Source of the DNA: Candidatus Saccharimonadia bacterium
GTDB lineage: Bacteria > Patescibacteriota > Saccharimonadia > Saccharimonadales > 2-12-FULL-41-12
Assembly: GCA_023263015.1 (NCBI GenBank)
Contig: JALQXV010000064.1
Coordinates: 1-5,178, forward strand
DNA: 5,178 bases
Reading direction: 5' to 3'
Position numbers and translations under genes: made by a program. The notes beneath the pieces were generated by a model. That model was given only the letters and a program-made list of their open reading frames with translations, had not been told where the DNA came from and ran no database searches. This document shows positions 1 through 5,178 of this stretch, piece by piece. The stretch's first letter is position 1. Each line of letters starts with the position of its first letter.

Positions 1-21
1 TGCGTACATTCATAAGAGTGT

Positions 22-50
22 ATTGTAACAGTTTGACCCTAGGTAGCCAA
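22..50 (-). promoter_or_regulatory. Candidate sigma70-type promoter firing out of the left edge
   Basis: Read on the minus strand, TTGGCT (50 to 45) and TACAAT (27 to 22) are separated by 17 bases. They match the -35 and -10 consensus at 4 of 6 and 5 of 6 positions. The site lies just downstream of the stop of the 55-1185 gene and points the same way. An ATG begins at 13 on the minus strand, 8 bases past the -10, followed by only three complete codons before the edge. If both are real, the next gene would be leaderless. A CCTAGG palindrome (38-43) sits in the spacer. This could also be chance or serve an RNA gene outside the window. Confidence 0.35.
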
Positions 51-54
51 AGCT

Positions 55-1185
55 CTAAAGACTGCTAGCAAGTCGGAGTAATTGATCGCTGGTTAGGCTG
101 GCGTCACCGTCGACGCGGTACCAAACGCCACCGTTTACCCATGTGGCAGTTGAATTATTGTAGATGTAAACCGTTTTACCTTCGTCTTGGTAGGTTTGGA
201 ATGGCTGCTTAGAAGCGAGCACATGGTTAGTTAGTAGCGCATCGCTCGACCAGTTGCTTGATTCTTGTGACAGTGTGAATTTTTTGTCGCTGGTATTCGA
301 GTTGAATGTTAATGAAACTTTACCGGGTTCGGACTTAACATTTTTTGAAGCGCTAAAGCCAGCTGGCTTATAGCTTGGTACGTTGGCAGCTACGCCTGAG
401 CGAGCGGCAGCGACCTTCATTTCAACCACAGTGGCGTTCTGGTATGCAAAAAAGCCTACGAGCAACAGACAGGCCAGTGTTAACGAAGCAATGTTGGCCA
501 CTTTGTGCTTAAAGCCAAATTTTTCCCAAAAACTGCGTTCGATTAGCTTTTCTTCGAACTGTTGTAAGTGAGATGAAGCGTTGCGCAAACTTTCTTCGAT
601 TACGTCGACAGAATCTTTAATATGAGTTTCGGTTGAGGTTGCTAAATGAGCAACGCGATCGGCTAAATGAACTGGTGCGGCGCTGGCAACAGACTTGCTA
701 ACAATTTCGGCTTCGACAGGCTTAGCTACAACCAATTCTGCCTGTTTCTTAATAATTTTGTGTGGTTCGTGTGATGCGTTGAACTTTTTAATTGACTCGC
801 TACGAGTAACAACAGTGGCCCGTGCAGCACGGGCTGGGTCATGCTTTTTAGCAATTTCGTGCTTAATGCTGGTTTTGGCAATTGTAGTTGCTTCTACGGT
901 AACGGCTGGTTTTTTTACAGCCGGACGCATTAGTGTCTTAGACTTTTGCAGCTTGGCTGCCGCATGCGCTGGGGCTGCTTTGCGCTTGGTAGTTGCACGA
1001 GCAACTTGATTTTTAGGACGCCTAGAAACGCCGTCCATAATTAGACCAGTTGAAACGTGAGCCGGTTTAGCTGGTTTTGGAGTAGAAACTGAAGTTGATG
1101 TTTGTGCCCCGCCCTCAATAATTTTTCCGGTACGTGCATCGTAAAGCTTGCCGTTGAGCTCTATCGTTGTTTTTGCTGTAGCCAA
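55..1185 (-). CDS. Single-span membrane protein: Lys/Ala-rich N-terminal tail and DUF4367-like outer domain
   Basis: This is a 376-residue protein of unknown function. The N-terminus carries the short motif LNGKLYDARTGKII (10-23). Residues about 30-175 are low-complexity and rich in Lys, Ala, Pro and Thr (PKPAKPA at 36-42, TKRKAAPAHAAAK at 66-78, SKTLMRPAVKKP at 82-93). Between 55 and 147 I count 25 Lys/Arg against 5 acidic residues. A charged, probably helical stretch (185-225) precedes one hydrophobic span (about 230-248). Lys and Arg before the span place the N-terminus in the cytoplasm. The C-terminal region (about 262-376) has the pattern of DUF4367 domains: VPSYKPAGF (269-277), a WYRVDGD element (355-361) and a final SLTSDQLLRLASSL. 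That domain is typically extracytoplasmic. The start is TTG at 1185-1183, supported by a GAGGG ribosome site and by the N-terminal motif directly after it. The gene is divergent from the PEGA gene. The coding call is firm, the domain assignment likely, the function unknown. Confidence 0.88.
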   Translation of the reverse strand: MATAKTTIELNGKLYDARTGKIIEGGAQTSTSVSTPKPAKPAHVSTGLIMDGVSRRPKNQVARATTKRKAAPAHAAAKLQKSKTLMRPAVKKPAVTVEATTIAKTSIKHEIAKKHDPARAARATVVTRSESIKKFNASHEPHKIIKKQAELVVAKPVEAEIVSKSVASAAPVHLADRVAHLATSTETHIKDSVDVIEESLRNASSHLQQFEEKLIERSFWEKFGFKHKVANIASLTLACLLLVGFFAYQNATVVEMKVAAARSGVAANVPSYKPAGFSASKNVKSEPGKVSLTFNSNTSDKKFTLSQESSNWSSDALLTNHVLASKQPFQTYQDEGKTVYIYNNSTATWVNGGVWYRVDGDASLTSDQLLRLASSL

Positions 1186-1190
1186 AATTA

Positions 1191-1195
1191 CCCTC
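1191..1195 (-). promoter_or_regulatory. Ribosome binding site deciding the TTG start of the 55-1185 gene
   Basis: On the minus strand GAGGG lies 5 bases before TTG at 1185-1183. No ATG or GTG is available in frame immediately upstream (codons GTT CTT AAA CAC AAG CAC AAA ACG AGG GTA ATT). This supports the non-ATG start. Confidence 0.6.
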
Positions 1196-1218
1196 GTTTT
1201 GTGCTTGTGTTTAAGAAC

Positions 1219-1256
1219 CTTGTAAGTAGTGTAAGTTTAAACAGCAAAATCGTAAA
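1219..1256 (-). promoter_or_regulatory. Candidate promoter region for the 55-1185 membrane protein
   Basis: Two overlapping sigma70-like pairings can be read on the minus strand, each with a 17-base spacer. One is TTTACG (1256-1251) with TACACT (1233-1228), 4 of 6 matches in each box. The other is TTGCTG (1247-1242) with TACAAG (1224-1219), 3 and 4 of 6. Either would leave a leader of roughly 30-45 bases containing the GAGGG site. Neither is strong and I cannot choose between them. A GTTTAAAC palindrome (1235-1242) lies inside the region. Confidence 0.25.
1221..1236. repeat. Tandem heptamer TGTAAGT, 9-bp period, in the divergent intergenic region
   Basis: TGTAAGT occurs at 1221-1227 and again, identically, at 1230-1236, separated by AG. 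It overlaps both candidate -10 elements of the leftward gene. Direct repeats close to one helical turn apart can be operator half-sites, but a 7-mer repeated once in AT-rich DNA can also be chance. Confidence 0.3.
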
Positions 1257-1275
1257 GTATTTTTTTGGATAAATT

Positions 1276-1305
1276 TAGACTACCCGCCATGAATTGTGGT
1301 ATAAC
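1276..1305 (+). promoter_or_regulatory. Extended -10 promoter for the PEGA gene
   Basis: TGG followed by TATAAC (1297-1305) is an extended -10 element, with the hexamer matching 5 of 6. A weak -35 match TAGACT (1276-1281, 4 of 6) lies 18 bases upstream, and an extended -10 needs little -35 contact. Transcription would start near 1312, leaving a leader of only about 8 bases before ATG at 1320 and no ribosome site. TACTAT at 1306-1311 is a second -10 possibility that would make the message leaderless. Confidence 0.5.
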
Positions 1306-1319
1306 TACTATTTAGAAAT

Positions 1320-2816
1320 ATGGATTTCTTAGACCCTAAACTAAAACAAAAACATAAAATCAGGTTATTTATCGGCTACGCGCTGATGGCAGTCCTGATT
1401 TTTGGAACTTCTGCTGTCTTGGTCTTTAGTGCTTATGGTTTTGACGTTGACCGTAAGACCGGTGAAGTAATTCAGAACTCACTTGTTTTTGTAGATAGTG
1501 CCCCTGATGGCTCGACAGTTTCATTTAATGGTAATGACCAAAAAGATAAGACTAACTCACGCTTTGCGCTACCTGCTGGTAGCTACGACCTAAAGCTTCG
1601 TAAAGACAGCTACCGTGATTGGCAGCGCAGCTTTGACTTAGCAGGCGGCGAAGTTGAACGCTTTACTTATCCGATGATGATTCTTAAAGACTTAAAGCCG
1701 CAGGAACTTAAGACCTACGAAGGCGCTCCAAGTGTTGTAACCGAAAGCCCTGACCGCCGCTGGGCAATTGTTAGCAAGCCAAATTCTGTGACTGACTTTA
1801 TTGAATACGACCTAAACTCGGTTACTAACAATCAAAAAACGCCTGTGTCCCGAGACTTCTCGATTCCAACCGGCGTATTAGCACCTTCAGAAGGTCCGCA
1901 AAGTATTGAGTTGGTTGAGTGGTCAAACGACAATAAGCACTTTTTGCTCAAGCATACCTTTAATGGTGCTTCGTTCGAGTTTATTGTGGTTTCTCGTGAT
2001 CAGCCCGACACCACTATAAATATCAATAAGCTCCTAACGGCCAGCCCGACAACGGTAACGCTGCGCGATAAAAAGTTTGACCAGTGGTACTTGTATAGCC
2101 AAGACGGTGGTGTTTTGCAGGCAGTCGATGCTCGTAGAGCCATCACTCCGTTGCTTACCGGCGTAACTAGTTATAAGAGTCACGACGATGACACTATCTT
2201 GTATTCTTCGCTTACCAGTGACGGTCAGCAGCAGCGTATCACCTTGTTAGATGGCACCGAGTCAACCGTTATTGATGAAGTAAAGAACGGACCAGTCTTC
2301 TTGGACATCGCTCGTTATGACAATGAATGGTATACCGTAATTGGCGCTGGTGCCGAACAAAAAACCTATGTTTATAAAGATCCAGTCGGTACGCTAAAGA
2401 AAAAGGAAAATAACGCACTCGTTCCGGTGGCAGTGTTGCGCTCTCCGGCAGCGCCACTTGATGGTGTATCATTCTCGAACAATACTCGGTTTATTATGGC
2501 TCGCTCGGGCCAGCACTTCGAAGTGTATGACGCCGAATACGAAGACAACTACGCCTACGACATTTCTGACCAAATTGATGCCAGCACTAAAGTTACGTGG
2601 ATCGATGGTCACCGTTTGACGGTTCGCAGCCAAAATAAAGTGTTTATCTTTGACTTTGACGGTTCTAATAAGCAAGAACTGGTCAGTGCCCTACCCGGCA
2701 CGCCAATGTTGTTTGATCGTGACTACACCGTTGTGTACACGGCCAATAACTCAACAGCTACCGCCGGAAAGTTTGGTTTATTTGGCACCGAACTTAGGCT
2801 CGAAGAAGACAAGTAA
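1320..2816 (+). CDS. Membrane-anchored PEGA-domain protein with propeller-like C-terminal body
   Basis: This is a 498-residue protein. A short basic N-terminus is followed by one hydrophobic span (about 15-38), read as an uncleaved signal anchor that puts the rest outside the membrane. Residues about 55-116 fit a PEGA domain, a small beta fold of surface proteins: VFVDSAPDGSTVSFNG (56-71), then LPAGSYDLKLRKDSYRDW (84-101) with the typical Pro-Ala-Gly-Ser-Tyr turn. The remainder (about 130-495) is beta-rich with recurring blade-like elements: SPDRRWAIV (143-151), WSNDNKHFLLKH (201-212), FSNNTRFIMARS (385-396) and VTWIDGHRLTV (425-435). This suggests a WD40/TolB-like propeller, which is inference. 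ATG at 1320 is the first possible start, because an in-frame TAA lies at 1302-1304 with no start codon between. No Shine-Dalgarno is visible, so initiation is probably leaderless or nearly so. The likely role is binding to cell-wall or host-surface material; the ligand is unknown. Confidence 0.9.
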   Translation: MDFLDPKLKQKHKIRLFIGYALMAVLIFGTSAVLVFSAYGFDVDRKTGEVIQNSLVFVDSAPDGSTVSFNGNDQKDKTNSRFALPAGSYDLKLRKDSYRDWQRSFDLAGGEVERFTYPMMILKDLKPQELKTYEGAPSVVTESPDRRWAIVSKPNSVTDFIEYDLNSVTNNQKTPVSRDFSIPTGVLAPSEGPQSIELVEWSNDNKHFLLKHTFNGASFEFIVVSRDQPDTTININKLLTASPTTVTLRDKKFDQWYLYSQDGGVLQAVDARRAITPLLTGVTSYKSHDDDTILYSSLTSDGQQQRITLLDGTESTVIDEVKNGPVFLDIARYDNEWYTVIGAGAEQKTYVYKDPVGTLKKKENNALVPVAVLRSPAAPLDGVSFSNNTRFIMARSGQHFEVYDAEYEDNYAYDISDQIDASTKVTWIDGHRLTVRSQNKVFIFDFDGSNKQELVSALPGTPMLFDRDYTVVYTANNSTATAGKFGLFGTELRLEEDK

Positions 2817-2852
2817 TTCGTCTTAAAACTCAGCCTACTCTCAGGTGTTGCG

Positions 2853-2861
2853 TGGTATAGT
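2853..2861 (+). promoter_or_regulatory. Extended -10 element immediately before the VanZ-like gene
   Basis: TGG followed by TATAGT (2853-2861) repeats the TGGTATA core seen at 1297-1303 before the PEGA gene. The hexamer matches the -10 consensus at 5 of 6. No good -35 is visible. Transcription would start at about 2868-2869, exactly where an in-frame GTG lies, so the message would be leaderless. The element also lies inside the longer reading frame that could start at 2845. Confidence 0.4.
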
Positions 2862-2868
2862 CGCAGCA

Positions 2869-3411
2869 GTGAAACTAGCATCCAAAACAGTTTTAGTTAT
2901 ATATCTATTCCTACTACTATGGATCATCTTATTTAAGTTCTCTACCGATCCACTCTCTTTGATTGATCAAGGTCGCAGCCTTAATCTATACCCTTTTGCT
3001 AGCTACTCGTCAGTCAATGTGTCCGAACTCATTTATAACTTTTTAGTCTTCATTCCGCTCGGTGCCTTACTGAGCGTAAATCTTAAAAACAGTACATTCT
3101 GGTCAAAACTGGCATTTATATTTTTACTGAGTTTTGGGGTAGAAACTGCTCAGTACATGCTTGCCGTTGGCGCCACCGACATCTCAGATCTAATTTCAAA
3201 CACAGGCGGCGGCTTAGTTGGTCTGACATTATATGGTTTAGGCAAATTATCTTTAGATGAAGAAAAGCTGGATCGATTTGTGACGCTAACCACTATGAGC
3301 TTGCTGATGGTGTTTGTGGTTTTGCTTGGTGCGCTGCTGTCGCTCGGCGCTCGATTTCAGTCTCCCCAATCACCGCCTCCAAATGCGCCGCCACGGACGC
3401 TGTATCATTAG
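2869..3411 (+). CDS. VanZ-family integral membrane protein
   Basis: This small multi-span protein has all the VanZ-family signatures. Numbered from the alternative GTG at 2845 (188 residues), these are NLYPF (47-51), YNFLVFIPLG (64-73), a Glu in the membrane followed by TAQ (100-103), DISD (112-115) and SNTGGGLVG (118-126). Hydrophobic spans lie near 14-31, 62-80, 86-105, 116-134 and 146-169. The chain ends in a proline-rich tail (SPQSPPPNAPP, 173-183). The family is named for a teicoplanin-resistance protein of enterococci. Most members are of unknown role, and nothing here (no VanA-type genes) points to resistance. I prefer GTG at 2869 (180 residues) because an extended -10 ends 7 bases earlier and the protein then begins MKLASKTVLVIY, as VanZ proteins usually do. 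Neither start has a Shine-Dalgarno. The gap to the PEGA gene is 52 bases, or 28 with the longer start. Confidence 0.87.
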   Translation: MKLASKTVLVIYLFLLLWIILFKFSTDPLSLIDQGRSLNLYPFASYSSVNVSELIYNFLVFIPLGALLSVNLKNSTFWSKLAFIFLLSFGVETAQYMLAVGATDISDLISNTGGGLVGLTLYGLGKLSLDEEKLDRFVTLTTMSLLMVFVVLLGALLSLGARFQSPQSPPPNAPPRTLYH

Positions 3412-3416
3412 TGATC

Positions 3417-3422
3417 TATAAT
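3417..3422 (+). promoter_or_regulatory. Consensus -10 hexamer upstream of the KAP NTPase gene
   Basis: TATAAT is a perfect -10 match lying 5 bases after the VanZ-like stop codon. The hexamer 17 bases upstream (CGGACG, 3394-3399) is a poor -35, matching 3 of 6. A start near 3429 would give a leader of about 19 bases that still contains the ribosome site. The KAP gene may therefore be transcribed separately from the genes before it. Confidence 0.4.
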
Positions 3423-3432
3423 AGTTAGTATT

Positions 3433-3439
3433 AAGAGGG
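3433..3439 (+). promoter_or_regulatory. Ribosome binding site of the KAP NTPase gene
   Basis: AAGAGGG lies 8 bases before ATG at 3448. It is the clearest Shine-Dalgarno on the plus strand and contrasts with the two plus-strand genes upstream, which have none. Confidence 0.65.
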
Positions 3440-3447
3440 TTGCGAGC

Positions 3448-4785
3448 ATGATTAGGGACAAAGAATACGATCCAGACACATTACGACAGTTGCTGGTAGA
3501 TAATGCTGTAGGCAGAAATACTCAGCTTGATACTTTTATGGGTTTGCTGAACTCAATTAAGCACAGTACATTTATTGCAATTGACGGTAAATGGGGCTCT
3601 GGCAAGACAGTGTTTGTGAAGCAACTGGAGTATCTTAATCTTTGTGACTTTGGTGCCGATGAGATGCCTAAAGTTGCCCTGCGCGCAGGTTTAAGTCAAG
3701 ATGCAATTATTGATTTTCAAAGTAAGTACCTAACGCATTACTACAATGCGTGGCAAAACGATCATCATACTGACCCGCTCCAGTCATTACTATTTGGGCT
3801 AATCGAGACATACTATTCTGACTCTAAAAAGCGAGAAAAAGCCAAAGCTGTATCTAAGAATGCGGTCAAATCAGTATTTATTGAAGGCGTAAAAACATTA
3901 AGCAAAGGGCTCATCGATCTAAATGACATTACCCAAGTCGAAACTATCGATGATCTAGTGGCCGAGATAACAACTATTACGGAGCGTAAGCAGGCAATCT
4001 CTAAAATTATTGATGAAATAGTTCCGGATGATAAAAAGCTGCTGTTCATTATTGACGAACTGGATCGCTGCTCGCCAAGTTTTGCCATTAAGCTTTTGGA
4101 AATTATTAAACACTACTACGACGATGACAGAATTGTCTTTGTGATTGCTACTAATAACGTACAGCTAACGTATACCGTAAAAAAGTATTATGGTCAGGAT
4201 TTTGACGGCTATCGCTATCTTAATAAGTTTTACGACCTCGTTTTTCACCTTCCGGAAATTGAGCCGAGCAGTTATATTTCAAAGCAGCTAAAAATTCCTG
4301 ATGACGGTTACTGGAAGCACATTATGCCTCGCGAAGTCGCTAAACACCTAGACTTTACGATGCGCGAAATCAATCGTTATTATTCGTCGATTGCTCTTGT
4401 AATGGGTTATCTTGGTACCGAAAGCCATTTTGGTAATAACCTCGAATCTAATCTTACAAAGTATGTTTTAACTCCTTACGCACTTGGTTTGAAGTTGCAT
4501 GATATTGCACAGTACCAAGCGTTTATCAAAGGCAACGGTGCAGAAGCATTTAGAGATTTCGTAAGTGATTCGGAGGTTGTTTCTCACTTTGTTTCTAGGA
4601 CGATGGATAAGACTAAGGACTTGCGTGAGCCTGCTGATGTTGCAAAACAAACCTATACTAAAATTCTTAAGGCTCGCTCTTTACCTAACCAGCAAGAAAA
4701 CTATCACAGCAAAGAAGCGCTTGAGCGATTTGAGAACGCAATCAATCTTATTAACTCAACAAGCAAGTTAGATGAGGATGACTAG
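3448..4785 (+). CDS. KAP-family P-loop NTPase, soluble form
   Basis: This 445-residue ATPase belongs to the KAP family (named for Kidins220/ARMS and phage-exclusion protein PifA). Motifs appear in the family order: Walker A GKWGSGKT (47-54), YNAW (99-102, the family's F/Y-N-A-W signature), Walker B LLFIIDELDRCSP (198-210), LLEIIKHYYDD (216-226), VFVIATNNVQL (230-240, sensor region), YLNKFYDLVFHLP (257-269) and REINRYYSSI (306-315, a late conserved helix). ATP binding and hydrolysis are therefore expected. Residues about 125-190, between Walker A and B, are charged and helical (SKKREKAKAVSKNAV) and contain no hydrophobic pair, so this is a form without the membrane insertion found in some members. 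The tail (about 370-445) has no feature I recognise and ends acidic. Bacterial KAP proteins have been linked to phage exclusion and membrane-associated complexes, but the role here is not shown. Sampled lines are more AT-rich than the PEGA gene. Confidence 0.9.
   Translation: MIRDKEYDPDTLRQLLVDNAVGRNTQLDTFMGLLNSIKHSTFIAIDGKWGSGKTVFVKQLEYLNLCDFGADEMPKVALRAGLSQDAIIDFQSKYLTHYYNAWQNDHHTDPLQSLLFGLIETYYSDSKKREKAKAVSKNAVKSVFIEGVKTLSKGLIDLNDITQVETIDDLVAEITTITERKQAISKIIDEIVPDDKKLLFIIDELDRCSPSFAIKLLEIIKHYYDDDRIVFVIATNNVQLTYTVKKYYGQDFDGYRYLNKFYDLVFHLPEIEPSSYISKQLKIPDDGYWKHIMPREVAKHLDFTMREINRYYSSIALVMGYLGTESHFGNNLESNLTKYVLTPYALGLKLHDIAQYQAFIKGNGAEAFRDFVSDSEVVSHFVSRTMDKTKDLREPADVAKQTYTKILKARSLPNQQENYHSKEALERFENAINLINSTSKLDEDD
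4782..4785. other. Overlapping stop codons of convergent genes in one CTAG
   Basis: The tetramer CTAG supplies TAG to the KAP gene (4783-4785) and, on the other strand, TAG to the sortase gene (4784-4782). The two coding regions overlap by 4 bases and leave no room for a terminator between them. Transcript ends must therefore lie inside the opposing gene. Confidence 0.9.
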
Positions 4786-5178
4786 AACCAATTCTTAATA
4801 CGTTGCCATAAGGTAACTGAATTGCTTGGCAGCTCTTGGGGCTGTTGATTGGTGGCTTGATTAACGCTGCTTTCGGCGTTGTTAGCAGGACTTGGGAAGA
4901 TTTGCTCAGCTTGAATAATAAGACGGTTGGTAGACGTTCCTGGAGGGTCACAGGTAATAAGTGTCATAATGGCAGGCTTGTCGGTTGGTGGTGCGCCCAG
5001 AACCGTTAGGTCGGTTGGTGCGACCACATATTTGTTGTAGATCTTATATACGTAGCGCTTGCCATCTTTTTGGACAATAAAGGTGTCTTCTTTTTCGAGG
5101 CTCTTAAGCATTAAGAACGCAAACTTGTATTTGCCTTTATTTAAGATATTGCTGCTAGAGTGCCCAAAGATAACCGAA
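4782..5178 (-). CDS. Sortase-family transpeptidase, C-terminal part (5' end beyond window)
   Basis: The frame is open to the right edge, giving 131 visible residues. All three catalytic residues of sortases are present: His in FGHSS (visible residue 6, codon 5162-5160), Cys in TLITC (76, codon 4952-4950) and Arg in NRLII (85, codon 4925-4923). Sortases are extracytoplasmic cysteine transpeptidases that cleave a C-terminal sorting signal and join the protein to the cell wall or to pilin. TLITCDPPGTS suggests a class D/E-like enzyme, but the class is uncertain without the N-terminus, which should contain a membrane anchor. ATG at 5111-5109 is internal, because the catalytic His lies upstream of it. 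After the core comes a tail of about 38 residues, first rich in Asn, Gln, Pro and Ser, then ending LWQRIKNWF. Such a tail is not needed for catalysis; it could be a linker with an amphipathic membrane-contacting end. Confidence 0.9.
   Translation of the reverse strand, partial: SVIFGHSSSNILNKGKYKFAFLMLKSLEKEDTFIVQKDGKRYVYKIYNKYVVAPTDLTVLGAPPTDKPAIMTLITCDPPGTSTNRLIIQAEQIFPSPANNAESSVNQATNQQPQELPSNSVTLWQRIKNWF

Noticed and set aside
695..1009. Plus-strand open frame of 104 residues
   Set aside because: It is antisense to the basic Ala/Lys-rich region of the 55-1185 gene. Its hydrophobic composition is the mirror of those codons, and it has no ribosome site or family resemblance.
1260..1266. Run of seven T as an intrinsic terminator
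   Set aside because: No GC-rich hairpin precedes it and it lies between divergent promoters, where a terminator would have nothing to end.
2869..3411. VanZ-like gene as a glycopeptide-resistance determinant
   Set aside because: The VanZ family is broad and no vanHAX or VanRS-like gene is nearby. Membership alone does not imply resistance.
3813..4088. Minus-strand open frame of 91 residues inside the KAP gene
   Set aside because: It lies opposite conserved KAP motifs, including Walker B, and encodes a Ser-rich sequence without recognisable features.
4802..4817. Hairpin GTTGCC-ATAA-GGTAAC just past the KAP stop as a terminator
   Set aside because: The stem is 6 bp with a G-U pair on one strand and a mismatch on the other, no T run follows on either strand, and it lies inside the sortase coding region.
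4782..5111. Sortase gene starting at the ATG at 5111
   Set aside because: The catalytic His motif FGHSS lies upstream in the same open frame, so the true start is beyond the right edge.
1..5178. tRNA, rRNA, CRISPR array, insertion sequence or attachment site
   Set aside because: No clover-leaf-like segment, regular spaced repeat, transposase or inverted terminal repeat could be read on either strand.

Overview
The window looks like chromosomal DNA of a Candidatus Saccharibacteria (TM7) or related Patescibacteria/CPR bacterium. This is inferred from the style of the proteins: a single-span protein with a DUF4367-like outer domain and a Lys/Ala-rich tail, a PEGA protein with a propeller-like body, a VanZ-like protein and a sortase. 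Compact spacing and moderate GC agree with it. No rRNA or marker gene is present to prove it. The reading frames are intact under the standard bacterial code, with no in-frame TGA.

Layout. A possible promoter at the extreme left fires leftward out of the window. Positions 55-1185 (minus) encode a 376-residue membrane protein with a basic, disordered, presumably cytoplasmic N-terminal half, one membrane span and a DUF4367-like outer domain. A 134-bp divergent intergenic region (1186-1319) carries promoter candidates for both sides and a TGTAAGT direct repeat. On the plus strand follow a membrane-anchored PEGA protein (1320-2816), a VanZ-family membrane protein (about 2869-3411) and a soluble KAP-family P-loop NTPase (3448-4785). 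The KAP gene converges on a sortase gene (minus, 4782 to beyond the right edge). Their stop codons overlap in one CTAG.

How the genes may work together. Four of the five products are predicted to act in or at the cell envelope. The KAP NTPase is cytosolic, has all the expected ATPase motifs and lacks the membrane insertion seen in some relatives. Each plus-strand gene has its own -10-like element, so the three may not form one strict operon. Two of these elements lie so close to the start codon that the transcripts would be leaderless or nearly so. I see no tRNA, rRNA, CRISPR array, insertion sequence or convincing intrinsic terminator. I do not see a clearly new multi-gene system. The best leads are the membrane-anchored basic-tail protein, the soluble KAP NTPase and the leaderless promoter pattern.
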